From: Planctomycetota bacterium
Lineage (GTDB): Bacteria; Planctomycetota; Planctomycetia; Pirellulales; Pirellulaceae
Direction: 5' to 3'
Length of the DNA: 64,000 nucleotides
Assembly: GCA_963204915.1 (NCBI GenBank)
Contig: CAUJHS010000031.1
Location: 186,001 to 250,000 of the forward strand
The first letter of the stretch is position 1. The number at the start of each line of letters is the position of its first letter. The position numbers and the translations under genes were made by a program. The notes beneath the pieces are model-generated. The model did no database searches and was not told the DNA's origin. It was given only the letters and a program-made list of their open reading frames with translations. Positions 43,941-54,300 of the stretch are shown one piece after another.

Positions 43941-46214
43941 TTACTCCGCCAGTTGCCGCCGCACGTCGTCATCGCCGAGGCTTTCGATCTCGGCGAGCAA
44001 TCGCGCGAAGCCAGCGGCGTTTCGCTTTCGCAGCGCGGTTGGTCCAGCGCCGGACGTTGCGGCAGCGCCGCCAACCTTGCCGGCCAGATAGCGAGCCATC
44101 GACGCGGGCGTGGGATACTTCCAGGCAATCACCGAGGAGAGTTTCACGTCCAGCGAATGCTCTAACTCCTGGCTCAGTTCGACCGCCGCTAACGAGTCCA
44201 ACCCGTACTCGGCAAACGCCCGATCACGGGCCGTATCACCAAGCGGAGTTCCTGCGCGGTTCGTGAGCCATTGCAGCAACCAGTCTTCTATCTGTTGGCC
44301 CAGGCGTTCAATTTCATCTTCCCCCAGCGGACGGTTGGTTCTCGGAAGGGGAATCGGCGTACCGTGAACCGCCCGACCGTTCGCCGCGCGAGGCGCCGCG
44401 GGCTCAGCGGCCGTCCAGTGCGAGAGCAGGTTCAACTCGCTCGCAAGATAAAGCTCGCGGCAGCGGACGCGTTGTTTCTTGCCGCTGGTCGTGCGGGGAA
44501 GACCAGCTTGACGAATGAGGGCCACTCCGGCGACCTCCAATTCGTGCTCGTCGGCCACGGCCGCCCGGATCCGTCGGATGACGTCGTCGAAATCCGTGTC
44601 CCGATGATGCCGGTCGATCTCATGCACCACGATCAGCCGCTCTTGATTATTCGACTCGATGGCGAAGGCAGCGCCCGCGCCGTAGGCCAAGGCGGGATGG
44701 GCCTTTTCGGCGGTGTGTTCGATGTCTTGGGGGTAATGGTTACGTCCGCGAATAATGATTACGTCTTTGACCCGGCCTGTAACGAAGAGTTGCCCCTCAT
44801 GCATAAAGCCGAGATCGCCCGTGCGCAGATACGGGCCGTCGCCGGTATCGGCCAGGCGGGCTCGGAAGACGTGCTGCGTTTCTTCCTCGCGTCCCCAGTA
44901 GCCTTGCGCGACGCACGGGCCCTTGGTCCAAATCTCCCCGATAGCATGGCGGTTCGTGCGCAGGCGTGTGTGCGGATCGACAATCGCCAGTCGTTGATCG
45001 AGCAGTTCGCCCCCACAACCAACCATCCGCTGCACGTGCGATTCAGGATCGTCCTGGGCGTCGGCCCAGCAGTGTTCCGCGAGCGCGGCGCGGAGCACGC
45101 GCTTGACCGCCACGCCGCCGGGCCCTCGGTTGCCAGCCGCCATCAGCGTGGCTTCGGCCAGTCCATAACAGGGATAAAATGACTCCGACGAAAAACCGGC
45201 AGGCGCGAACGCCTGCGTGAAGCGCTCCAGCGTCTCCGGCCGAACCGGTTCAGCGCTGCAGAAAGCGACGCGCCAACTTTGGAGGTCCAACTGGGCTCGT
45301 TCTTCCGGTTTTGTTTTGCGAACGCACAACTCGAACGCGAAGTTCGGAGCGCCGCTGACTTCCGCCTGATATTTCGAAATGGCTTGTAGCCAGCGAATGG
45401 GCCGGTGCAGAAACGATGTCGGCGACATCAGCACACTGTGGCCGCCTTCGTACACGGCGCCTAAAATGCCGCAGATCAGCCCCATGTCGTGATAGGCGGG
45501 AAGCCAAAACACGCCGCGCCGCGCGGGGTTCTCGCCAAGCTGACGATCAACACCGTTGCCGACGAGAATCAATTCCATGTTGGCCAGCAGATTGCCGTGC
45601 GACACCATCACGCCCTTCGGCTCGCTCGTGGAGCCCGAAGTGTATTGCAGGAAGCAAAGGTCATCGCCGTTGATTGGCGGACGCTCCCAACCGTTGACCG
45701 CGTCGTCGGTTTCGTCGGTTGCGATCCAGTGGAGTTGCGCGAGCTCGGGCGAGAGCGAAAGATCAAACATCGCCAACGAGGCGGTGGTCGTCAGCGCTAA
45801 CTTCGCGCCGCAATCCTTCGTGATCGAAATCAACCGAGGCATCGGTCGACGCGGTTTAGGAAAAGTGGCCGGAACGGCGAGCACCCCGGCGTAGACGCAA
45901 CCGAAGAACGCGGAAATGAAGTCAAGACCGCTTGGATACACCAACAGCGCCCGATCGCCCGGTCGGGCCATGCGGGACAGTCGCGCGGCAATGCTCCGGG
46001 CGCGGCGGTCGAGTTCGGCATAGGTGATCGACGTTTCGACGTCGTCATCGCCAAGAAACGTAAACGCCCGTTGTTCGCCCGCGCGCTCGGCCTGAGACAT
46101 CAGTAACTCGATTAAGTTACTAGCGTTGCCCGTCGAGGCGAACCCGGACGACGGCGGCGCGGAACTTGCGAAATCGCGCGATGCGGGGTTTTTGATCATC
46201 GGTCCGGTAATCAT
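43941..46214 (-). CDS. Fatty-acyl-AMP ligase (FAAL) fused to an acyl carrier protein
   Basis: 757 residues. Residues about 35-600 form an adenylate-forming enzyme of FAAL type: ITYAELDRRARSIAARL, FLQYTSGSTSEPKGV (nucleotide loop), FWLPAYHDMGLI, and SAEPVRPETLERF, with FYPCYGLAEATLM, LRTGDLGF, and a VKDVIIIRGRNHYPQDIE hinge typical of FAALs. Residues about 640-715 are an ACP with Ser674 in YGLDSLAAVEL. FAALs activate fatty acids as acyl-AMP and pass them to an ACP without CoA. The enzyme is thus the starter of the co-directional megasynthase. The start at 46214 is the first ATG, with GGAG 12 bases before it. No phosphopantetheinyl transferase or transporter is visible in this window. Confidence 0.92.
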   Translation of the reverse strand: MITGPMIKNPASRDFASSAPPSSGFASTGNASNLIELLMSQAERAGEQRAFTFLGDDDVETSITYAELDRRARSIAARLSRMARPGDRALLVYPSGLDFISAFFGCVYAGVLAVPATFPKPRRPMPRLISITKDCGAKLALTTTASLAMFDLSLSPELAQLHWIATDETDDAVNGWERPPINGDDLCFLQYTSGSTSEPKGVMVSHGNLLANMELILVGNGVDRQLGENPARRGVFWLPAYHDMGLICGILGAVYEGGHSVLMSPTSFLHRPIRWLQAISKYQAEVSGAPNFAFELCVRKTKPEERAQLDLQSWRVAFCSAEPVRPETLERFTQAFAPAGFSSESFYPCYGLAEATLMAAGNRGPGGVAVKRVLRAALAEHCWADAQDDPESHVQRMVGCGGELLDQRLAIVDPHTRLRTNRHAIGEIWTKGPCVAQGYWGREEETQHVFRARLADTGDGPYLRTGDLGFMHEGQLFVTGRVKDVIIIRGRNHYPQDIEHTAEKAHPALAYGAGAAFAIESNNQERLIVVHEIDRHHRDTDFDDVIRRIRAAVADEHELEVAGVALIRQAGLPRTTSGKKQRVRCRELYLASELNLLSHWTAAEPAAPRAANGRAVHGTPIPLPRTNRPLGEDEIERLGQQIEDWLLQWLTNRAGTPLGDTARDRAFAEYGLDSLAAVELSQELEHSLDVKLSSVIAWKYPTPASMARYLAGKVGGAAATSGAGPTALRKRNAAGFARLLAEIESLGDDDVRRQLAE

Positions 46215-46381
46215 GCAAATTTCTCACTCCGAGGACGTTTTGTCCCCGTCCCACGTGAATCGGACCTTCAACAAGACCTTCGCGTTAAAGCGCCGATTAG
46301 AAAAAAGTGTTACATGCGTTCAACTGCAGCGAATGCTCGTTCGGAATCAAGGTCGAGTCACCGCGGCGCAATCGAACTTCA

Positions 46382-47011
46382 TCAACCTCCAGTGCACGAC
46401 CCCGGTCGCTCGTTCCACTTGATTGGCATTTCCAAAAAGTTTTTCCGGCGCCTCAGATTTGTCAGAGATCGGGTCATTGAACACCGAAGATTCGTTAATA
46501 TTTGCCGTTGTTGTCGAAGGTGGTACGCCCCCACAAACATCGAGTCCTCGCGGGTTGAGAACTCACGATTTCGCCGACGAACGCCAAGAATGCGCGGTTT
46601 CGCGTTCCTGGCCGCATTCTCGTACCGATCGGAAGGGCGTCCCTTGTTTTCTTTCATAACGCTCGCCGCGAAGGACCAGAACGCTAATCCGCCCGTGTTA
46701 TGAGCTAGAGCCCCCAAGTCGCGTACGGCCCGCACCCCCAGAGAACCCTTCTTGCCAGTCCTGCGCCCCCCGCGACGCTCCATCATGATCCGCACCAAGA
46801 CGTGAATGGCCTGTCGTAACCGCATAGCGCGCTTCGCGTCCGCAGCCGCGAGAAACTGCTCGATGTCGGGCTGAGAATCGAGTTCTCGCACGACGCCAGT
46901 CCGGGGAGCCCAATCGTGATAGATCTCCGATTCCTCCATGCGGCGTTGTCGGTCAGCATCACCAGAAAACTCCAACACCGCGTCAATCGGTTGCCCTGGG
47001 TCGTTCGTCAC
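46382..47011 (-). CDS. Hypothetical open frame upstream of the FAAL gene
   Basis: 209 codons from GTG at 47011. The first about 110 residues look protein-like (DAVLEFSGDADRQRRMEESE, DWAPRTGVVREL, DIEQFLAAADAKRAMRLRQAI). The rest is Arg-rich and less convincing. The frame is open for about 20 more codons upstream (AKITRQTFIEDRQGRTFADV) without an ATG or GTG, so the true start may be lost or the gene may be decayed. I do not recognise a family. It could be co-transcribed with the FAAL operon, or the region may simply be its leader. Confidence 0.3.
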   Translation of the reverse strand: MTNDPGQPIDAVLEFSGDADRQRRMEESEIYHDWAPRTGVVRELDSQPDIEQFLAAADAKRAMRLRQAIHVLVRIMMERRGGRRTGKKGSLGVRAVRDLGALAHNTGGLAFWSFAASVMKENKGRPSDRYENAARNAKPRILGVRRRNREFSTREDSMFVGAYHLRQQRQILTNLRCSMTRSLTNLRRRKNFLEMPIKWNERPGSCTGG

Positions 47012-47683
47012 ATCGGCAAATGTTCGTCCCTGCCGATCTTCGATGAATGTTTGCCGCGTGATCTTCGCGGTGTCTACGTCCCCACCTCACAAATGAATTA
47101 ATGCAAGACGCAAATATTACACGTGCAAATTTTGTAGCTCCATCAAGTGTAGGACAACCCCCCAAAAACACAAGCGCTTAACTTCGTACGTGCGTCTTTG
47201 GACTTCGCCGTTATGGCGCTTATTTGCTCCCGCGGTAGAGACGCATCAAACGCTATCGCGCGCCGCTCAACGCCCAATCTTTGACCCTCGCGAAGCGGTT
47301 GTCGGTCCACCCGTGATTGACTCCTTCGACTAAAAATTAGCCGCGAAACCGGCGTTGACGCCCAAATTTCTAAAGCACTTCGCATTCCCAGAGCGCTTGT
47401 GGCCGGCCGGAGTTCAATTGGCGAGTTCTTGCATCGCTGAAGGGAAACTGCCCACAATTGGTCATGCGTCCGCGGCCGTACGCTCTCGCGGAACGGAAAC
47501 GCTTATCACCGGAAAGCACATTTTCTCCTTTCTTCACGTTCTGCCGGGCCGTGTAAGACTTCCGTTGTCATGGGTCCCGGCCAATTGCCGCAGTCGGAAA
47601 ATGGCGCTTTCCGCCGACCGCTTTCGATCCGATTTACGGATTTACCCGTTAGCACTTGGTCATTCGTGAGGAGTCCTTCGGTC
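47012..47683. other. Intergenic, no convincing gene
   Basis: 672 bases. 47085-47140 is AT-rich (aatgaattaatgcaag, aatattacacgtgcaaat) and may contain a promoter for either direction. No RNA gene seen. The frame of the following cytochrome gene is open back to 47570, but its signal sequence starts at 47684. Confidence 0.4.
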
Positions 47684-49942
47684 ATGCACGTGCGAGGGGA
47701 AAAGCAATTGGGGCGTGCAAAGGCCCTCGGTCGTTACGCCTCGTGGTTTTTGCACACGCTGACCATCGTCAGCGTAGGTTTGGCGCTGGTGCAAATTGCG
47801 CGGCCGGCGCCGGCGGAGGGCGATGACGCGATTGTCCAGACGACCGCACGGGTGAAGGAGATTTTCCGGACCAGGTGTTTCGAGTGTCATGGCGGAGTCG
47901 AGACGAACGCGGGAGTTCATGTGCTCGATCGCGAGAGTTTGATTCAAAAAGATAAAGTCGCGCCCGGCGAACCGGATAAGTCGCTGCTCTATCAGAAAAT
48001 CACCACGGATGACGACTCGATGATGCCGCCGGAAGGCGAACCGCGATTGTCAGCCGATGACATCGCGGCTGTGCGGGCATGGATCGTGGCCGGCGCTCTC
48101 GCGTTTCCCGCCGACGCCGCCGCCCCCGCCGAGGATGAGAAAGACACCGGTCTGCGCGACGTCGTGGGAGTCGATTACGTTCTGAAGCAGATTCTCGCTC
48201 ACGTGCAGTCGCTGCCGGTGCGCGATCGACCGTTCGTACGCTACTTCAGCATCAACCACTTGCTAACGGGCGGCGCCACGCGCGAAGAACTCGACCTGCA
48301 CCGCGACGCGTTGGCCAAGGCGGTCAACCATCTGTCGCTTCAACCGCAGATGGTTCGCCCGGAAGCCATTGATAACCCAGTGGGAACCGTGTTCGCGGTC
48401 GACCTGCGCCGCCTTGGCTGGCACGTCAAGCCGTTCCAACGAGTTGAGAATGGCCGCACCGCGGGAACGGCGAACGTGACCCTGCATGACTTGGCGCTGC
48501 TCGAATATCCCTACGCGGTCCTCTATGAAGATTCCGAAACTCTCGACCGATTGACACAGGAATACCTGGCGCCGTCGGGCATGGTGCGCCCCATTCCCTA
48601 CCTCCGCGCCGACTGGTTTGTGAGCGTCGCCACGTTGCCGCCGCTTTACGAAGACTTCTTGCGACTCCCGTTTGAGTTTTCCGAGTTTGAAACGATGCTC
48701 GGCGTGGAGAGTGAGTCGAACGTGGCGAACTTCCTGGCCCGTCGGGCAGGCATGACCGTGTCGGGCGTGTCGCGGAATAACCGCGTGGTTGAGCGACATC
48801 CGCATCGGCACGGAGCGTATTGGAAGAGTTTCGACTTCGCCAGTAGCCGCGGCCGGCAAAACATGTTCCATAACCCGCTGGAGTTGAACGAGGACGGCGG
48901 CGAGTTCATTTTCAATTTGCCCAATGGCCTGCAAGGTTACTTTGTGGCCGACGCCGCCGGCCGTCGCTTGGCCGAAGCGCCGACGAGCATCGTCACCGAC
49001 AAGTTCGCAGAAGATAAAACTGTCCGTAACGGTTTGTCGTGCATCCGCTGCCATGAACGCGGCGTCAAGACGTTTAGTGATAACATCCGTCCGGCCGTCG
49101 AAGCTCTGCCTGGAAGCCCCGGCTTCAAGAAACGCGACGTGCTCGCCCTCTATCCCACGCAGGAGGAAATGGACGAACTGCTCAAAGAAGACGAAACGCG
49201 GTTTCTGCGAGCGATGGAGCAGGCGCTGGGCAAGCCGCAAACGCGCGAGCCGCTCACGCCCGTGACTCAGCGGTTTCTCGACGCCCCCTTGCATCTTTCG
49301 ACGGCCGCCGCCGAACTCGGTTTGCCCGACGGCGCCAATTTGGCCGCGTTAGCGCGGGCGCCGCAGTTCGTCGCCTTGGGGCTAACGCCGCTTGCGTCGG
49401 GCGGGTTGGTGCGGCGTGATATGTGGGAGGATTATTTTGACGACATCGTGCGGCAATTGGGACTTGGCGCCCCGGTGATCCCGCTCGACGCTCTAAGCAT
49501 TGCCGATTATGCGCTCCAACCGGCGCCGCTAGAAATCGAGCTTTCGACGGCCAGCAAAACCAATGTCTTCGCCGCGGGCGACGAACTGGTAATCAACGTG
49601 ACGAACCGCTCCAAGCACAACGTACACATCGAGCTAGTTGGCACAAGCGCCCGCGGCCGCAAAGTGATTCTCGCGCCCGCCACGACGGTAGTAAATGCCG
49701 GCGAAACCTTCCGTTTTCCACCCACCGGCGCAATCAAGATTCAGTCCACGGTCGGCAAAGAGCAAATCACGCTTTTTGCCTCGGAACAACCGTTCCCGGC
49801 GGGTCAACTGCTGCGTGGCGCCGGCGTGGCTGACCGCGTGGTCCACGACTTTTACTCTCTATCGGCGGCAAGCGGCAGTGCTGCGCCCGTGTTCGACCCC
49901 GCCCGCATCGTTAAGAAAACAATCACCATCGAAACGAAGTAG
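47684..49942 (+). CDS. Exported di-haem c-type cytochrome with planctomycete-type haem domain
   Basis: 752 residues from ATG at 47684, chosen over 47570 because GAGGAG lies 10 bases upstream and a membrane/signal segment follows (SWFLHTLTIVSVGLALVQIA, about residues 23-42). Residues about 50-135 match the N-terminal haem domain of planctomycete cytochromes: Cys65-x2-Cys68-His69 (CFECHGG), LDRESLIQKDKVAPGEPDKS, MMPPEGEPRLSADDIAAVRA. A second haem motif, Cys453-x2-Cys456-His457 (CIRCHERG), lies in the middle. The central region is unrecognised; a C-terminal beta-rich domain resembles DUF4384-type modules (VINVTNRSKHNVHIELV). It is likely a periplasmic, membrane-anchored electron carrier or oxidoreductase. 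No partner gene is apparent. Confidence 0.72.
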   Translation: MHVRGEKQLGRAKALGRYASWFLHTLTIVSVGLALVQIARPAPAEGDDAIVQTTARVKEIFRTRCFECHGGVETNAGVHVLDRESLIQKDKVAPGEPDKSLLYQKITTDDDSMMPPEGEPRLSADDIAAVRAWIVAGALAFPADAAAPAEDEKDTGLRDVVGVDYVLKQILAHVQSLPVRDRPFVRYFSINHLLTGGATREELDLHRDALAKAVNHLSLQPQMVRPEAIDNPVGTVFAVDLRRLGWHVKPFQRVENGRTAGTANVTLHDLALLEYPYAVLYEDSETLDRLTQEYLAPSGMVRPIPYLRADWFVSVATLPPLYEDFLRLPFEFSEFETMLGVESESNVANFLARRAGMTVSGVSRNNRVVERHPHRHGAYWKSFDFASSRGRQNMFHNPLELNEDGGEFIFNLPNGLQGYFVADAAGRRLAEAPTSIVTDKFAEDKTVRNGLSCIRCHERGVKTFSDNIRPAVEALPGSPGFKKRDVLALYPTQEEMDELLKEDETRFLRAMEQALGKPQTREPLTPVTQRFLDAPLHLSTAAAELGLPDGANLAALARAPQFVALGLTPLASGGLVRRDMWEDYFDDIVRQLGLGAPVIPLDALSIADYALQPAPLEIELSTASKTNVFAAGDELVINVTNRSKHNVHIELVGTSARGRKVILAPATTVVNAGETFRFPPTGAIKIQSTVGKEQITLFASEQPFPAGQLLRGAGVADRVVHDFYSLSAASGSAAPVFDPARIVKKTITIETK

Positions 49943-50085
49943 GATCGGTTCGCCGCTTGCTGAACTCGTGGCGCGTTGAACGCCGAGATACCGGGGGTGC
50001 GAATCAACCGCCGGGAGGTGCTAGCCGCTTTCAACACCGGGCCAATTGGTCCGAGGCGGCCGTTTTGTCGGCAAGCCGCGACGGC

Positions 50086-50838
50086 TCATGACGTTTCGCT
50101 AACCACCGCCATGAGATAACGAAGTTCGTCTTCCACATCGGCAGGATCGTCCACCGTGGCGGCCACTTCCTGACGCAGCAGTTCTCCGTAACGGCGGCGC
50201 ATGCGGTGAATCGACATGGCGACCGCCGCCGAACTCAGGTTCAATTGCTGTGCAATTTCGGTCCGCGGCAGCGCGTCACCCCGGTGGGTCAAATGCGGCT
50301 CCAACAGGGCGTACAGTTCGCTCTTGCCCGCCTGATGGTAGTCGTCGGCCAAGCACGTTCGCACCCGCTGGAGAAGCGATTCGACCCAACTTCGTTCGAA
50401 CAACCGGTCGGGCGATTGTTGGTCGGCCAGCTCGCGGTCGTAGCGGGCCTGAAAATCCTCGGTATTGAGTGACAACATGGCTACGGCCCCGCCGCGTCGA
50501 ATCGTCTCGGCGGCCCGGCGCTGGTTGGCCATGTAATTTTTGAACGAGGCGAGCAGGAACGACCGAAACCGCCCTTTTTCGGGCGAGACGCTACTAAGCC
50601 CGTTTCCGCTCAACAGATGGGTAAAGAACCCCTGGGTCAGGTCCATCGCGTCGTGATCGTTGTGGCCCTGCCGCCGACAAAAGGCGTACAGAGGATACCA
50701 GTACGACTCGATCAACTCGCTGAGCGCGTGTTGATTCTCGGTCGAGCGTTCCGCGCCCGCGCGCAAAACCATGCTCCACCGGGTGGTGGCGAAACGACCG
50801 TTCGGCGGCTGGACCGGACTCCCCTCCCGAAAAACCAT
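50086..50838 (-). CDS. ECF-type RNA polymerase sigma factor (planctomycete kinase-linked group)
   Basis: 250 residues from ATG at 50838; a longer frame reaches 50922. It opens with FATTRWSMVLRAG, characteristic of this planctomycete group. Region 2 follows: LSELIESYWYPLYAFCRRQG, DAMDLTQGFFTHLL, then GRFRSFLLASFKNYMANQRR. Region 4 is towards the C terminus: PRTEIAQQLNLSSAAVAMSI ... HRMRRRYGELLRQEV. This group directs transcription of unknown regulons and is usually encoded next to a Ser/Thr kinase, as here (divergent, 530 bases apart). The kinase probably regulates it by phosphorylation, as proposed for the group in general; this is inference for this pair. No anti-sigma gene is visible. Confidence 0.85.
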   Translation of the reverse strand: MVFREGSPVQPPNGRFATTRWSMVLRAGAERSTENQHALSELIESYWYPLYAFCRRQGHNDHDAMDLTQGFFTHLLSGNGLSSVSPEKGRFRSFLLASFKNYMANQRRAAETIRRGGAVAMLSLNTEDFQARYDRELADQQSPDRLFERSWVESLLQRVRTCLADDYHQAGKSELYALLEPHLTHRGDALPRTEIAQQLNLSSAAVAMSIHRMRRRYGELLRQEVAATVDDPADVEDELRYLMAVVSETS

Positions 50839-51368
50839 CACGATTCTTTCGACCAACCTGTTATCATGGCCCGCAAAGCGGTTTGTACCTGATAGGCATT
50901 CATCCGCCGGTGCTCGTTGCATGCGCCTGTGTGCGACAGCGGCAGTTTCATTGCGCGGTCTCGGCCATCAACGGCTGCGAAAGTTGTGGTGCGGATAAAT
51001 CAACGACCCCGGAACGAACTCCAGAACGGTTTTGCTCCCAGTTCAAGCCCGGCCAGAGCCGTGGGTTCGTTATTGTGATTGAAGCACGAATTCGTCGGGA
51101 GCCGTATGCTGCGCGATTCTGAGGAATGTAATGTTTTCCCCATTAAAACACAAGCAAATTACACTCTCCCGGGGTATGCAGCCTGGCGACCTGACACGAA
51201 ACCTTTGGTACGCGGCGATAAACTATAGCGCGCAACTTGGGTTGCGTCCATCGGCCGCGTCGTGAAGGGCCCGTGTTTTTCCGGATGCGGCGATCTAGAT
51301 GTAACACCCTACCGTAATTAGACTTACGGCAGACCGTGCGTTTTCGCTATTGCTCATTGACACTGTGC

Positions 51369-54300
51369 ATGAAGGCCGTTCCCTCATCCTGTCCGAATTG
51401 CGGCAAGCCAGCCTCCGCCAGCACGGATGGCGGTGACTGCGCCTATTGCCTATTGCAACTGGCTCTGGGAGCGCCGGTTTCTTTGGCGGGTTCGGCCAGC
51501 GGTCGCTTGTCGAGCGTGGGGGGCGCCAAGCCGATCGCGGCCAGTTTTGTAAGGCAAGGCGTGCTGCCGCGGTTTGGCGACTATGAGCTGGAGTCCGAAA
51601 TCGCCCGCGGCGGCATGGGCGTGGTGTACCGCGCGCGGCAGCGAAGCCTGAATCGGACGGTGGCCATCAAGATGATCCTGGCCGGGCAACTGGCCACGCC
51701 GGAGTCGGTTCAGCGGTTCCGCTTGGAAGCCGAAGCCGCAGCGCGCTTGCACCATCCCGCCATCGTGCGGATCTTCGAAGTCGGCGAGTACGAGACGCAG
51801 CACTTCTTCAGCATGGAGCTGATCGAAGGCGTCAGCCTGGCCGAGTGCATCGAAGACTTCACGCTGCAAAAGCAATCGACCGCGGCCGAAAAGCGCGAAC
51901 AGGAAAAGTGCATTGCGGAGTTGATGGGCGCCGTGGCGCGGGCGCTCGACTTCGCGCACCAGCGCGGCGTACTGCATCGCGACCTGAAGCCGTCGAACAT
52001 TTTGATCGACGAACAAGGGCGGCCGCACCTGACCGACTTCGGCCTGGCCAAATTGACGGGGCGCGAAGCGAGTGGCCTGACGCTTTCGGCCGCAGTGCTC
52101 GGAACGCCCGGCTACCTGGCGCCGGAGCAGGCCGCCGGACGCCCCGACGAAGTCACCACGGCGGCAGATGTGTACGGCCTGGGCGCCACGCTGTACGAAT
52201 TACTCACCGGCCAGCCGCCGTTCGTCGGATCGACCGCGCTCGAAACGATGTGGATGGCGATCGAACGCGCCCCCACGCCGCCGCGGCAGTTGAACCCGGC
52301 GGTGCATCGAGATTTGGAAACGATCGCGCTGCGCTGTTTGGAAAAAGAGCCGCAGCGCCGCTACGCTTCGGCAGGCGAAGTGGCCGACGAATTGGAGCGG
52401 TTTCTCCATCACAAGCCGATCCGCGCTCGCCCGGTGAGCGTGTGGGAGCACGCCTGGCGCTGGCGGCAGCGGAATCCGTGGCTGGCGGGTCTGGCCGCGG
52501 CGCTATTGGTCGCGATCTTGGCCGGCAGCGCCACGGCGCTTTGGCAATGGCAGCGCGCCGAGCAGGCGAACGTGACGCTGACCGAGAACGTGGCGCACCT
52601 GGAATGGGGCGCGATCGACACCATGCTCGAACAGGGCGAGTCGTCGCAAGCGCTCGCCCGCGTGGCAGCGCTGGTGCGGCAGGATCCGGGCGACTGGCAA
52701 GCGGCGATGTTCGCCATGTCGATTCTCGAACAGCGGCGTTTCCCCGTGCCTGCCGCTCCGCCGATCCGCCATCCCGACGGCGCCGAATTGACGGTCGCGC
52801 GCCTCAGCCCCGACGGCACGCGCATCGTCACCGCGTCATTTGACACGACCGTACGATTGTGGGACTCTGCTACTTCGCAAGAAGTCACGCCTCCGCTGAA
52901 GCACGACGGGCCGGTCACTTGGGCCGAGTTTCGCCCTGACGGAAGAATCCTCGCCACGTGCTCCGAAGACAAATCGGTCCGTTTCTGGGAAGTCGCCACC
53001 GGCAAGCCGATCGGCGAACCAACGGTCTATGAGACAGACGTCAAGCACCTACAGTTCAGCAGCGACGGACGCCGCTTGTTGGCGCGGGGCAATCGGCACA
53101 TCTCAATTCTCGACGGCGACGACGGCCGGGTGCTCATCGGCCCGTTGCGCCCTGAAGGCAACATCGTGGCGGCGCGCTTTCTTGCTGGCGACGAAAAATT
53201 CTTTACGGCGCAGCAAGCGGGTGAAAACTCGCTGGTGCGCGTCTGGGACGCCGCCACCGGCGCCGAACACGCGAGCCTCAAGGCCGGTCCGCTCCGAACC
53301 GCCAACCTTAGCGACGACGGCAGTCGTGTGGTTGTGTCGAACGCCCAAAGCCGCGGCTGGATAGCCGATTTCCCTTCGGGTCGAAATCGCCAGCGGCTGA
53401 CCGGACACAATGGCCTGGTCACGCACGTCGGGTTCAACGCCGCGAGTGACCTTTTCTATAGCGTCAGTCTGAATCAGTTTGCCCAAGTCTGGCGTGCCGA
53501 CACGGGCCAACCCGTCACCGACGAACTGTCTCACTACTACCTCCTCAACGGCGCCGCGTTCGTCGAGGAGGGGCAGCGCCTGTTAACATGGGGCGACGAC
53601 GCGCTGGCGCAGGTCTGGGACATCGCCGCCGGCCGTGCGTATTGCGAACCGATGCGTCACCCCAACCGCGTGGTTTACGCCGAGCATGGTCTGCGGGACC
53701 AGGGCGAGGTTTTTTTGACGACCCTGTCTCATCTCAAGTCGCGCTCGGCCGACACGCGCACCGGCGCCGCGCAGCTTTGGAAGGTGCTCGATCTGGCCGA
53801 CTTTGCGGCCGTGGACCTCGGCTACGATCCCGCCGCGCACGATGGCGCACGATTCACACCCGACGGCCGCCTGATCGCCCTGGGGAAAACCGTTCCGCAT
53901 GTCGTGATTCTCGACGCCCAAACCGGTGAGCAGGTTTGCGATCCGTTACAAATTGAGGGCGGCGCTTGGGGCGTGCTTATTTCTCCCGACGGACGCCGGC
54001 TCGTGGTCGCAACCTCCGCCGGGCAAGTTTCCCTGTGGTCGATTCCCGAAGGTCAGCCGATCGGAACCCCCGTCAAAATCGGGGCGACCATTCAACCGGC
54101 CGAAATGGCGGTGGACGGCAAGCACTTCGCCACCGGCTCCACCGACGGTTACGCCCGCTTGTGGGACACCGCCACCGGCCAAATCGTTTACGAGATGCGC
54201 CATGGCTCGGAAATCAACTCCGTAGCTTTCTCGCCGGACGGCGCGATCCTGGCCAGCGCGGGCGAAGACCGTGTGGTGCGTTTGTGGAGCACCGCCACCG

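Noticed and set aside
48263-49294. 343-codon minus-strand frame opposite the cytochrome gene
   Set aside because: It is the antisense of a gene with clear signal peptide, ribosome site and haem motifs.
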